A stretch of DNA of 64,000 nucleotides, taken from contig NZ_JAZAPB010000001.1 in the NCBI RefSeq assembly GCF_036321025.1, forward strand, positions 1,116,001-1,180,000, read 5' to 3'. The stretch comes from Alteraurantiacibacter hainanensis. Lineage in GTDB: Bacteria > Pseudomonadota > Alphaproteobacteria > Sphingomonadales > Sphingomonadaceae. The position numbers and the translations under genes were made by a program. The notes below the pieces were generated by a model. That model made no database searches. It was given only the letters and a program-made list of their open reading frames with translations, and was not told where the DNA came from. This document shows positions 31,978-40,701 of this stretch, piece by piece; positions within the stretch are counted from its first letter, which is position 1; the number at the start of each line of letters is the position of its first letter.

Positions 31978-32685
31978 TCAGCGAGCCGAGACGATGCGGA
32001 TATCGCCGCTGCCATTCACCGACTGATCGACACTGCGCACCTCGCCAGCGTCGATATCGCCCGAACCCGCAACACGGGCCACGAGCCGGTCGAGCGAGCC
32101 GAGCCGAATGTCGCCCGAGCCGTTGACCCTGGCCGTGGCCTCGCGAATGGATGCGCCGCGCAGGTCCATGTCGCCCGAGCCCATGACATGGGCATCCACC
32201 GTATCGACCGCGCCGCGCAGGCGGTTATCGCCAGAGCCCATGACGCGCAGCGCCAGGGCCTGCGCATTCCAGCCGTCCACGTCGATATCGCCGCTGCCCT
32301 TGATGGTTGCCTCATCGAGAGAAGGCACCGTCAGGACGCCGCGCAGCCCAGCGTTCGTGCGGAAGGACCCGCGCGTCCCCAGCGACAGCGTGCCACCGGA
32401 AGTCTCGGCCTCGATCAGGTCGATCAGGTTGTCTTCCGCGATCACCACCAGGCGCGGCGTGGCCCCCTGCCGGAGCTCCACATTCATCGGCCCGTTCAGT
32501 TCCAGCCGCCGGAAATCGCCCATGGCAAGTTCGCGCTGCACCACGTTGCCGGACCCTTCGATCTGCCGCTCGCCGCCCGAATACTGCGACGCGGCGAAGC
32601 TGTCCCCCTGAGAGTAGCTTTGAGAACATCCCGCAAGGGCGGCGACGGCGATGCCCGCGACGAAGACGCTGTGTATTGTTTTCAT
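31978..32685 (-). CDS. DUF2807 (putative auto-transporter adhesin head GIN) lipoprotein
   Basis: A 235-residue predicted lipoprotein: signal and lipobox AALAGC (Cys20), then a beta-helical repeat region. At least six copies of a GSGD unit (KGSGDIDVDG, MGSGDNRLRG, NGSGDIRLGS and others) build the right-handed beta-helix typical of DUF2807 domains. Two ATGs compete; the second (32685) is six bases from AAGGA and is preferred. An operator-like pair of palindromes lies directly upstream. Function of the family is not established; an envelope structural or adhesive role is suspected. Confidence 0.85.
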   Translation of the reverse strand: MKTIHSVFVAGIAVAALAGCSQSYSQGDSFAASQYSGGERQIEGSGNVVQRELAMGDFRRLELNGPMNVELRQGATPRLVVIAEDNLIDLIEAETSGGTLSLGTRGSFRTNAGLRGVLTVPSLDEATIKGSGDIDVDGWNAQALALRVMGSGDNRLRGAVDTVDAHVMGSGDMDLRGASIREATARVNGSGDIRLGSLDRLVARVAGSGDIDAGEVRSVDQSVNGSGDIRIVSAR

Positions 32686-32699
32686 GGCCATTCCTTCGA

Positions 32700-32719
32700 A
32701 TTACATGTGTAATCGATTA
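32700..32719. promoter_or_regulatory. Overlapping palindromes upstream of the DUF2807 gene
   Basis: ATTACA-TG-TGTAAT (32700-32713) overlaps TAATCGATTA (32710-32719), both AT-rich in a GC-rich context, 15-34 bases before the DUF2807 start. They are likely regulator binding sites. A GC-rich 15-base odd palindrome (CCGTTCG-G-CGAACGG, 32776-32790) lies 57 bases further upstream. Confidence 0.5.
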
Positions 32720-32817
32720 GCCTTGCCTCGCTGGCCCGGCAAGCATCGCGCAAGTTGCCGGTCGATGGACAATTGCCGTTCGGCGAACGGGTTGGCCGGA
32801 CGGGGCAGGTCCGCCCC

Positions 32818-33642
32818 TCACTTCCAGAGCCAGCGCTTTTCCCATGACACGGTATCGGGCCACTCGGACTCATGCAGATAGTCGAGGATCAACCTCAGAG
32901 CATCGCGGCTGCTCAATGGTTCGGCCAGCCCGTCGGGCCGCCTTGCGGCAAAGTGCCGCTCGGCTCCGCCATCGCGCCATTCGACGACGTAGCCATCGTC
33001 TTCGGGCCGGCACTGGACGAAATGTTCCGTGCCCGATTCAAGGATGAGGTACTCGGCAACGCCCGCATCCATTTCTCTGAATGCACTGCGGACATTCGCC
33101 GCCGCAGGCCCTTCCACGGGACCCTTTGAACCGATTGTCAATTTCGCTTGCCTCGGGGTTCGCGAGTAATCGGGTAGCGGCTCCTCCGAAATCGGTTCCA
33201 TCGTCAGCCCGCCTGCCGCGCGGCGCAGGAAGACGATGGTTCGATCTTCCCGGGTTCCGCGCGGCCAGTGGATGACGAGAGCGATCGCTCCGACCGCGAG
33301 GATGCCAAGGGGGACGGTGCCCAAGGCAAACAGCTGCCCGGCGATTGTCCGTGCGATCAGCCATCCCAGAAGGCCGATAGACAGCAGCAGGGCGAGCGCC
33401 AGGGCGATATCGTTGAGTGTCACACCGACGATCCTGGCATGCCAGCCCCGGCGCAGTATCAAGGCATAAACGGTATTGTCGTTGAGGAGGGCTGTTCGCC
33501 AAAGGCACATGAAGGGTCCGGCGACCCAACCGCGTGGCCCGTCTCTCTCGGCAAGCCATTTCGACAAGCCAGCGCGGATCGCTGCCCGTGCCTCATCGGC
33601 ATTGCCGGTGCAGTCGATCGTGAACACACGCGGCAGGGCCAT
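32818..33642 (-). CDS. Hypothetical membrane protein
   Basis: A 274-residue protein, MALPRVFTIDCTGNADEA onward. Two adjacent hydrophobic segments (about residues 79-97 and 105-123) anchor it, and the rest (about 135-274) is soluble, ending WPDTVSWEKRWLWK. The ATG at 33642 lies eight bases past the mccB stop, with AGC-rich sequence but no strong ribosome site, so it probably rides on the mccB transcript. The expected mccA partner is not here. Family not recognised. Confidence 0.66.
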   Translation of the reverse strand: MALPRVFTIDCTGNADEARAAIRAGLSKWLAERDGPRGWVAGPFMCLWRTALLNDNTVYALILRRGWHARIVGVTLNDIALALALLLSIGLLGWLIARTIAGQLFALGTVPLGILAVGAIALVIHWPRGTREDRTIVFLRRAAGGLTMEPISEEPLPDYSRTPRQAKLTIGSKGPVEGPAAANVRSAFREMDAGVAEYLILESGTEHFVQCRPEDDGYVVEWRDGGAERHFAARRPDGLAEPLSSRDALRLILDYLHESEWPDTVSWEKRWLWK

Positions 33643-33650
33643 GGCGCTTG

Positions 33651-35252
33651 CTACATCCGGAACACGCCGAAGCGCGGGGTCTCGGGGATCGGCGCTTCGA
33701 GACAAGCCGCCAGCGACAATCCCAGCACGTCGCGGGTCTGGACGGGGTCGATCACGCCGTCGTCCCACAGGCGGGCGGTGGCGTAGTAGGGGTTGCCCTC
33801 GTCCTCGTATTTCTGACGGATCGGGGCCTTGAACTCCTCCGCCTCTTCCTCGCTCCAGGTGTCCGCATCGCGGTGGACGGTGGCAAGCACGCTGGCCGCT
33901 TGTTCACCGCCCATCACGGAAATGCGCGCATTGGGCCAGGTGAACATGAAACGCGGGGAATAGGCGCGGCCGCACATGCCGTAGTTGCCCGCGCCGAAGC
34001 TGCCGCCGATCACCACGGTGATCTTGGGCACCTGCGCGGTGGCGACCGCAGTCACCAGCTTCGCGCCGTGCTTGGCAATGCCCTCGGCCTCGTACTTGCC
34101 GCCGACCATGAAGCCCGAGATGTTCTGCAGGAACAGCAGCGGGATGCCCCGCTGGCAGGCCAGTTCGATGAAGTGCGCGCCCTTCTGTGCGCTATCGGAA
34201 AAGAGCACGCCGTTGTTGGCCAGGATCGCCACCGGCATGCCCCACACGTGGGCAAAGCCGCAGACCAGCGTGGAGCCGAAATCGCGCTTGAACTCGTGAA
34301 ACTCGGATGCATCCACCAGCCGGGCGATCACCTCGTGCACGTCATAAGGCGCGCGCACGTCTTCCGGGATGATGGAATAGAGGTCTTCCGCGTCGAACTT
34401 CGGCGGGCGCGGCTCCTGCACCTCCAGCTTCGCCCGCTCGTTGCGGCCAAGGTGGCTGACGATATCGCGCACGATGGTAAGCGCGTGCTCGTCGTTCTCG
34501 GCGAGGTGATCGACCACGCCCGATTTCTTCGCGTGGAGCGCACCCCCGCCAAGATCCTCGGCGCTGATCTCCTCGCCCGTCGCGGCCTTCACCAGCGGCG
34601 GCCCGGCGAGGAAGATCGTGCCCTGCTCGCGCACGATCACGCTCTCGTCGCTCATGGCGGGCACGTAGGCGCCGCCGGCGGTGCATGAGCCCATCACGCA
34701 GGCGATCTGCGGGATGCCCATCGAACTCATCTGCGCCTGGTTGTAGAAGATGCGCCCGAAGTGTTCGCGATCTGGAAAGACCTCAGCCTGGTAGGGCAGG
34801 TTCGCCCCGCCGCTGTCGACCAGGTAGACGCACGGCAGGCGGTTCTGCTGCGCGATCTCCTGCGCGCGCAGGTGCTTCTTCACCGTCATCGGGTAGTAGC
34901 TGCCGCCCTTCACCGTGGGATCGTTGCAGGCGATCATCACCTGCCGCCCGGACACGCGCCCGATCCCGGCGATCATGGAGGCACCGTTTACGTCGCCGCC
35001 ATACATGCCGTTCGCCGCCAGCTGACCGATCTCGAGGAAGGGCGAGCCCGGATCGAGCAACCGCTCCACCCGCTCCCGCGGCAGCAGCTTGCCGCGCGAC
35101 ACATGCCGCTCGCGGTGCTTCTCGCTACCGCCCAGCGCGGCCTCGGCCACCTTGTCGCGAAGCTCCTGCGCCAGCGCGCGGTTGTGCTCGGCGCGGGCTT
35201 TCGCCTCGGCGCTGTCAGTGTCGAGAGTGGAGGTGAGGACGGGGGCGGTCAT
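33651..35252 (-). CDS. mccB: Methylcrotonyl-CoA carboxylase carboxyltransferase subunit
   Basis: Beta subunit of the biotin enzyme that carboxylates 3-methylcrotonyl-CoA in leucine breakdown. A 533-residue protein with the crotonase-like carboxyltransferase fold. It shows ACNDPTVKGGSYYPMTVKKH, YLVDSGGANLPYQ, CTAGGAYVPAMSDE, the NGVLFSDSAQKGAHFIELACQ region and GSFGAGNYGMCGRAYSPRF. The start at 35252 (MTAPVLTSTLD) matches the family. The biotin-containing subunit gene (mccA) is not adjacent, and isovaleryl-CoA dehydrogenase is 1.9 kb upstream on the same strand with two other genes in between. Confidence 0.95.
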   Translation of the reverse strand: MTAPVLTSTLDTDSAEAKARAEHNRALAQELRDKVAEAALGGSEKHRERHVSRGKLLPRERVERLLDPGSPFLEIGQLAANGMYGGDVNGASMIAGIGRVSGRQVMIACNDPTVKGGSYYPMTVKKHLRAQEIAQQNRLPCVYLVDSGGANLPYQAEVFPDREHFGRIFYNQAQMSSMGIPQIACVMGSCTAGGAYVPAMSDESVIVREQGTIFLAGPPLVKAATGEEISAEDLGGGALHAKKSGVVDHLAENDEHALTIVRDIVSHLGRNERAKLEVQEPRPPKFDAEDLYSIIPEDVRAPYDVHEVIARLVDASEFHEFKRDFGSTLVCGFAHVWGMPVAILANNGVLFSDSAQKGAHFIELACQRGIPLLFLQNISGFMVGGKYEAEGIAKHGAKLVTAVATAQVPKITVVIGGSFGAGNYGMCGRAYSPRFMFTWPNARISVMGGEQAASVLATVHRDADTWSEEEAEEFKAPIRQKYEDEGNPYYATARLWDDGVIDPVQTRDVLGLSLAACLEAPIPETPRFGVFRM

Positions 35253-35337
35253 GGCTGCGAGACCTAAGGCTAGTTTCGAGCGAAAGCAAACACGCTGAGA
35301 GGTTGGCACCGCTCGGCTGCCATGCAATGCAACTGCA

Positions 35338-36081
35338 ATGACAAGATACAAGATAATTCGAGCCGTTGCCGTGTCATGGCTTGCTCTCCTGGCGTCGCCG
35401 GCGGCTGCTGATGTCACCGCACTCTACGAGATGGCAGACGACAGCATACCTTTTGAAATGACCATGACCCTCGAAGTTAGCGGAAAGGGCGACGTTCGGC
35501 TCCAGATGGCCAATCTGCCTGTCTACTATCTGCTGCTCGATGGAGAGCTTTACGTCGTGCAAAGAGGGCTTTCTGGCCCGCATGTCATCCGCATGGCCGA
35601 CCAGATGCAGCTACAGGCCGAACTTGGAGAGACGATGTTTCGCGGCGAAATGCCCGAAGCAACAGATTCACCAAGTTGGCAATTCGCGCCAATGGGTAAA
35701 GAGCAAATCCACGGTCGGTCGGGCATCGCTTATGGCATCGTGAACGAGCAGAATGCCGAGCCAGTTTACGCCCTTCTCGTTATCAGCAACGAGCCCGCGC
35801 TCGCACCGATTGGCGACGCAATGCAGTCGATGAACACAGCGATCACTGGACGCTTTTCTGGCACGTTTGCCATGCTGGCCAGGGCCAATGCGGACATGCA
35901 GGAAATTATTGGCTCCGGGGCTCCCCTGCGGATTTCCAATTTGATCCTGACCGACGTATCGACCGAGACTATTCCGGGCGACCGCTTTGCACTGCCGGGC
36001 GAACCGCTCACCGTTGAACAGCTTCGCGCGCAACTGGTGCCGTTCGAACAACCGCCGACCCTACCCCCTCGCGGGGAATAG
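35338..36081 (+). CDS. Hypothetical secreted protein (lower-GC)
   Basis: A 247-residue protein with signal peptide (MTRYKIIRAVAVSWLALLASPAAA) and no recognised domain. Codon use and base composition are visibly less GC-rich than the flanking mccB and esterase genes. It is oriented opposite to them, splitting the leucine-degradation block. No ribosome site is obvious: the start is preceded by repeated TGCAA units (35325-35336). These points suggest acquisition by insertion, but no mobile-element scar is visible. Confidence 0.68.
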   Translation: MTRYKIIRAVAVSWLALLASPAAADVTALYEMADDSIPFEMTMTLEVSGKGDVRLQMANLPVYYLLLDGELYVVQRGLSGPHVIRMADQMQLQAELGETMFRGEMPEATDSPSWQFAPMGKEQIHGRSGIAYGIVNEQNAEPVYALLVISNEPALAPIGDAMQSMNTAITGRFSGTFAMLARANADMQEIIGSGAPLRISNLILTDVSTETIPGDRFALPGEPLTVEQLRAQLVPFEQPPTLPPRGE

Positions 36082-36090
36082 TCGCCGAGG

Positions 36091-37116
36091 TCAGACTCCG
36101 CCCATATCCAGGTGCTCGGCAAAGAACGGCAGCACTTCGGTGCGGATGCGTTCGCGGATGCGGTTGCCGTGGTCGCCTTCGTAGAGTTCGAAGTCGTAGT
36201 CGACGCCGAAACGGTCGAGTTCCTCGCGGAACTGGGCATTGCCTTCGAGCAGGAAGTCCTGGTCGCCGATGTCCATGGCGAAGCCGTCCAGCGCGTTCAG
36301 TTCAGGGAGGAACTGCGGCACCAGCACCACCGGTGAGTTGGCGGCAAGGCGCTGGTTCACCAGCGGGTCGATCGTGCCGTCTTCGCGAAGCCCAGTGTCG
36401 ACCTTCAGGAAATTGTCGGCGGTGGGATCGGGCGACCATGTGGCCAGCGTCGAGACACCGGCAAGCCGGCCGAAATCGGCACTGGCGACATCTTCCTCGC
36501 TCATGCCCTCGATCATGCGCGCCTGCTCCGGCGTCATTTCCATCGGCGGCAGGCAGCACGCGCTCATCATGTAGATGCTGGAGAAAATGCCGGGCCGGTG
36601 CATGGCGATGCGGATGGTTCCGTATCCGCCCATCGAGTGACCTGCCAGCCCGCGCGAGGCGGGGTCGGCAATAGTGCGGTAGTTGCTGTCGACCCAACTC
36701 ACCAGGTCGTCAGCCACCATGCTCTCGTAGTCGCCCACCGTGGGGCCGGAGGAATAGAACCCGCCGCGCAGCTTCGAGAAGCCGTCGGGCATCACCATGA
36801 TGAAATCGTTGCCCGCCTCGGACGCGGCCTGCACTGCCTCGTCCAGCCGGAAACCGGCCTGCTGGACGTCCACCGGCATCCAGTAGCCGTGCAGGTAATA
36901 GACCACCGGGTAGCGCTTGCCGAGGTTCTCGTCGTAGCCGGGAGGGGTAACGACCACCACGCTGCGGGCGATGTCGTTGCCTTCGAGGTTGCCCGCCAGC
37001 GACGGGCTTTCGAACGTCAGCTGCTCCACCCGCGCGGTGTCCTGCGCGGCAGCGGGAACGGCGACAAGCAGCGCGGCGGCTGCGGCGGTCACGAAAGTGG
37101 CGGCGGTCTTCAGCAA
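36091..37116 (-). CDS. Secreted alpha/beta-hydrolase (esterase D-like)
   Basis: A 341-residue protein with signal peptide (AAAALLVAVPAAAQ) and an esterase fold. The nucleophile elbow is GHSMGGYG, with Asp in AMDIGDQDFL and His in YEGDHGNR. Its resemblance is to putative esterase/S-formylglutathione-hydrolase-like proteins. Started at TTG with GGGGAGAG six bases upstream. It lies 13 bases downstream of isovaleryl-CoA dehydrogenase and probably shares its transcript. Substrate unknown. Confidence 0.86.
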   Translation of the reverse strand: MLKTAATFVTAAAAALLVAVPAAAQDTARVEQLTFESPSLAGNLEGNDIARSVVVVTPPGYDENLGKRYPVVYYLHGYWMPVDVQQAGFRLDEAVQAASEAGNDFIMVMPDGFSKLRGGFYSSGPTVGDYESMVADDLVSWVDSNYRTIADPASRGLAGHSMGGYGTIRIAMHRPGIFSSIYMMSACCLPPMEMTPEQARMIEGMSEEDVASADFGRLAGVSTLATWSPDPTADNFLKVDTGLREDGTIDPLVNQRLAANSPVVLVPQFLPELNALDGFAMDIGDQDFLLEGNAQFREELDRFGVDYDFELYEGDHGNRIRERIRTEVLPFFAEHLDMGGV

Positions 37117-37129
37117 GTTATCTCTCCCC

Positions 37130-38290
37130 TCAGCTCCCGATCAGCTCGCGGCCGATCAGCATGCGCCGTATCTCATTGGTTCCCGCGCCGATGTCCAGCA
37201 GCTTTGCATCGCGCAGGTAGCGCTCCACCGGCCAGTCGGTGGTGTAGCCCGCGCCGCCCAGCGCCTGCACCGCCTCGCCCGCCACGCGGAAGGCGTTCTC
37301 GCTGGCGAGCAGGATGGTGCCAGCCGCGTCGAAGCGGGTGGTCTTGCCGTTGTCGCAGGCCTTCGCCACCGCGTAGGTGTAGGCGCGCGCCGATTGCAGG
37401 GCGACGTACATGTCCGCCACCTTGGCCTGGATCAGCTGGAAGTCGCCGATGCGCTTGCCGAACTGGTTGCGCTCGCGAACATAGGGAATGACGGTGTCGA
37501 GGCATGCCTGCATGATGCCAAGCTGCACGCCCGAAAGCACCACGCGCTCGTAGTCCAACCCGCTCATCAGAACGGCCGCGCCCTTGCCCACTTCGCCCAG
37601 AACGTTCTCTTCCGGAACGTGGCAATCCTCGAACACCAGTTCGCTGGTGATGGAGCCCTTCATGCCCATCTTGTCGATCTTCTGACCCGGAGAGAAACCC
37701 TCCATGTCCTTCTCGATCAGGAAGGCGGTGATGCCCTTGCTGCCGGCGGCGGGATCGGTCTTGGCATAGACCACCAGCGTCTCTGCCACATGTCCGTTGG
37801 TGATCCAGAACTTGGTGCCGTTGAGCAGGTATCCGCCCTGCACCGCGTCGGCCTTCAGCTTCATGGAAACGACGTCGCTGCCCGCGCCCGGCTCGCTAAT
37901 CGCCAGCGCGCCGACATGCTCGCCCGAAATCAGGCCCGGCAGGTGCTTCGCCTTCTGCGCCGCATTGCCCCAGCGGGCGATCTGGTTGACGCACAGGTTG
38001 GAGTGCGCGCCGTAGGAAAGGCCCACGGCCGCGCTGGCGCGGCTCACTTCCTCCACCGCGATGGTGTGTTCCAGGTAGCCGAGGCCGGTGCCGCCGTCCT
38101 CCTCTGAAACGGTCATGCCGTGCAGGCCCAGCTCGCCCATTTCCGGCCACAGCTCGATCGGGAACCAGTCCTCCCGGTCCGCCTTCGCGGCAAGCGGCGC
38201 GATGCGCTCGTCGGCGAACCGGGCGACGCTTTCGCGGATCATCTGGGCTTCTTCGGTCAGGCCGAAATCGAAATCGGGGGTGGCGCGCAT
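37130..38290 (-). CDS. ivd: Isovaleryl-CoA dehydrogenase
   Basis: FAD enzyme oxidising isovaleryl-CoA to 3-methylcrotonyl-CoA in leucine degradation; MccB acts on the product. A 386-residue protein. The acyl-CoA dehydrogenase motifs ALAISEPGAGSDV and YLLNGTKFWITNG are present. GLDYERVVLSG places the catalytic glutamate in the position used by isovaleryl-CoA dehydrogenases rather than the short- and medium-chain position. AAGGAG nine bases before the ATG. The assignment as IVD rather than another acyl-CoA dehydrogenase rests on this region and on mccB nearby. Confidence 0.9.
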   Translation of the reverse strand: MRATPDFDFGLTEEAQMIRESVARFADERIAPLAAKADREDWFPIELWPEMGELGLHGMTVSEEDGGTGLGYLEHTIAVEEVSRASAAVGLSYGAHSNLCVNQIARWGNAAQKAKHLPGLISGEHVGALAISEPGAGSDVVSMKLKADAVQGGYLLNGTKFWITNGHVAETLVVYAKTDPAAGSKGITAFLIEKDMEGFSPGQKIDKMGMKGSITSELVFEDCHVPEENVLGEVGKGAAVLMSGLDYERVVLSGVQLGIMQACLDTVIPYVRERNQFGKRIGDFQLIQAKVADMYVALQSARAYTYAVAKACDNGKTTRFDAAGTILLASENAFRVAGEAVQALGGAGYTTDWPVERYLRDAKLLDIGAGTNEIRRMLIGRELIGS

Positions 38291-38415
38291 GATCTGTAGG
38301 CTCCTTCGTCTGCCAGCCCTGTAGCAACAGCGCAGGTTCAGGCAAACAGGTTACGCTGGAAACGATCTCGTAGTTGCATTGGCTTCAATCTCCATTCCAG
38401 CTAGACAGGACACGA

Positions 38416-39933
38416 ATGACCGTCCACGACCCCGTTTCCGCGCCAACGATGCCCGAACCAATCCGCGACTTCGACGACGAAGCGCGGCGCCTCGGCGTCG
38501 TCGAAAGCTTTGCCGCACAGGAACTCGAGGACGATCCCGAGCTCCAGGCCATCGTCGAATTCGCCGCCAAGCTGTGCGATGCGCCGCTTTCGATGGTGAC
38601 GATGCTGGAGCGCGACCGCCAGCGCTTCATCGCCCGGCGCGGACTGAACGACCGTGGAACGCCGCGCGACATCGCGTTCTGCAACGAGACGCTGGGCAAG
38701 GCGGACCTCCTCGAAGTGTCCGATGCCTCGGTAGACCCGCGCTTTTCCGGAAATCCGCTGGTGACCAGTGCCCCGGAAGTGCGCTTCTACGCGGGCCAGC
38801 CGCTGGTGTCGCAGGAAGGCGCCTCGGTCGGCACCCTGTGCGTCATCGACAAGCAATCGCGTACGGAGCCGCTCAGCGCGTTTCAGAAGGAAGGCCTTGC
38901 CGTGCTGGCGCAGGCGGCCATGCGGCGGCTGGAGGCGCGGCGTTCGAACCGGGCCGCGCAGCAGATCATCGCCGAGCGCGAGGAGCGTTTGCGCCGCATG
39001 ATCGAAGGCGTGCCGCAGGCGGCATGGTCTGCCGATGCAGACGGAAAATTCGACTATTTCAACAGGCGCTGGACCGAGCTTACGGGGGCCGAACCTCCGC
39101 GCACGGCCGACGACTGGCGCCCCTTCATCCATCCAGACGACGTGGCCGAAACCTTTGCCGACTGGGACGTCAGCTTCGCCAACGGCAAGGAATTCGAGGC
39201 AGAGTTCCGCCTGAAGCTGGCGGACGGTTCGTGGATGTGGGTGCTGGGCCAGGCCGTGCCGGTGGCCGAGCGCGAAGGCGATCCGCTGCGCTGGTTCGGC
39301 ACGCTGACCGATATCGACGAAGTGCGCAACGCGCTGGAAGAGCGGGACCTGCTGGCCAAGGAACTGGCGCACCGCATCAAGAACATCTTCGCCGTCGTGA
39401 TCGGCCTCATCTCCCTGAAGGCGCGCAAGGCGCCCGAGAGCCAGCCCTTCGTGAAGGAGCTGACCCAGGCCCTGCGCGCACTGGGGCGTGCGCACGAATT
39501 CGTGCGACCGGGCGACGGCCTGCGTCAGGACAGCCTGGCCGGGCTGCTGGAAGCGCTGTTCTCTCCCTATACCGCCGGGGACGACGAACCGCGCGTGCGC
39601 GTATCGGGCTTCGACGCCGAGATGGGTCCGCGCGCCGCCACGCCACTGGCGCTCGTCTTCCACGAACTGGCCACCAATTCCGCCAAGTACGGAGCGCTGT
39701 CCGCCGACGATGGCCATGTCGACCTGGAACTGCAGGAGCGGGGCGACGGCATTGTCCTGCGCTGGAGCGAACACGGCGGACCCGTGGTGCGCGATTCCGG
39801 CGAGACCGGGTTCGGATCGCGGCTGGTGGAAATGAGCGTGACCGGCCAGTTGCAGGGCAGCTGGGAACGACATTTCGCCGAGGACGGCCTGGTCGTGGAG
39901 ATCACCTTGCCAAAGGCCGCGCTGAGCACCTGA
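38416..39933 (+). CDS. GAF-PAS HWE-family sensor histidine kinase
   Basis: A 505-residue soluble kinase. A GAF domain (about residues 20-165) precedes a PAS/PAC domain (about 180-305, with WFGTLTDIDEVR). The HWE kinase core has the phosphoacceptor in ELAHRIKNIFAVV (about residue 319), the N-box HELATNSAKYGAL and the HWE signature LRWSEHGGP. No membrane helix, so it senses an intracellular cue or redox/light through GAF/PAS. Its stop codon is followed directly by the ATG of an osmoprotectant transporter ATPase, suggesting co-regulation. Confidence 0.92.
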   Translation: MTVHDPVSAPTMPEPIRDFDDEARRLGVVESFAAQELEDDPELQAIVEFAAKLCDAPLSMVTMLERDRQRFIARRGLNDRGTPRDIAFCNETLGKADLLEVSDASVDPRFSGNPLVTSAPEVRFYAGQPLVSQEGASVGTLCVIDKQSRTEPLSAFQKEGLAVLAQAAMRRLEARRSNRAAQQIIAEREERLRRMIEGVPQAAWSADADGKFDYFNRRWTELTGAEPPRTADDWRPFIHPDDVAETFADWDVSFANGKEFEAEFRLKLADGSWMWVLGQAVPVAEREGDPLRWFGTLTDIDEVRNALEERDLLAKELAHRIKNIFAVVIGLISLKARKAPESQPFVKELTQALRALGRAHEFVRPGDGLRQDSLAGLLEALFSPYTAGDDEPRVRVSGFDAEMGPRAATPLALVFHELATNSAKYGALSADDGHVDLELQERGDGIVLRWSEHGGPVVRDSGETGFGSRLVEMSVTGQLQGSWERHFAEDGLVVEITLPKAALST

Positions 39934-40701
39934 ATGGAGCGAGCGGCGCCCGCATTCCTGCGCTTCGAGGGGCTCTCCAAATCCTACGACGATACGGCTG
40001 CGGTGCGCGATGTCTCGCTGGCAATCGCGCCGGGTGAGTTCGTGGCGCTGGTCGGCGCATCGGGATCGGGCAAGTCCACCCTGCTCAAGTGCATCAACCG
40101 GCTGGTCGAGCCGACCGGCGGCCGCGTGCTGCTGGACGGCGAGGACGTGACGGCCGGACCGGCCGCGCCGCTGCGCCGCCGGATCGGCTACGTCTTCCAG
40201 GGCATCGGTCTGTTCCCGCACATGAGCGTCGCGGAAAACATCGCGCTCGGCCCCCGGCTTGAAGGAGAGCGGCTGGACGATGCGCGCGTGGCCGAACTGC
40301 TGCGCCTGGTGGAGCTTGACCCGGCCTTGGCCGATCGCCTGCCTGCGGAACTGTCCGGCGGCCAGCGGCAGCGCGTCGGCGTAGCCCGCGCGCTGGCGGG
40401 CGATTCCCACCTGCTGCTGATGGACGAGCCGTTCGGCGCGCTGGACCCGATCACGCGCGGGCAGCTGGGCGAGCGCGTGCGACGCCTGCACGACGAACTG
40501 GACCTGACCACGGTCATGGTGACGCACGACATGGCCGAGGCGCTGCTGCTGGCCACCCGCGTGCTGGTGATGGACGGCGGCCGGATCGTGGCCGACGAAA
40601 CGCCCGCCGCGCTGCTGGCCGGACAGGGCGGCGACGTGGCGCAGGCGCTGGTGGAGGTTCCGCGCGAACAGGCCCGGCGGCTGGCCGGGATCGGCGAATG
40701 A
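39934..40701 (+). CDS. Osmoprotectant/betaine-type ABC transporter ATPase
   Basis: A 255-residue ATPase: Walker A GASGSGKSTLLK (about residues 41-52), Q-loop region VFQGIGLFPHMSV, signature LSGGQRQRVGVARAL, Walker B LLLMDEPFGALDP. The PITRGQL and DMAEALLLATRVLVMDGG segments are characteristic of the glycine-betaine/proline (OpuC/OsmV) group. It lacks the C-terminal CBS domains that gate OpuA/OpuC by ionic strength in many bacteria. The ATG directly abuts the kinase stop. Confidence 0.88.
   Translation: MERAAPAFLRFEGLSKSYDDTAAVRDVSLAIAPGEFVALVGASGSGKSTLLKCINRLVEPTGGRVLLDGEDVTAGPAAPLRRRIGYVFQGIGLFPHMSVAENIALGPRLEGERLDDARVAELLRLVELDPALADRLPAELSGGQRQRVGVARALAGDSHLLLMDEPFGALDPITRGQLGERVRRLHDELDLTTVMVTHDMAEALLLATRVLVMDGGRIVADETPAALLAGQGGDVAQALVEVPREQARRLAGIGE

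Noticed and set aside
35322..35340. Repeated TGCAA units at the start of the lower-GC gene
   Set aside because: Three short imperfect copies only; most likely chance.
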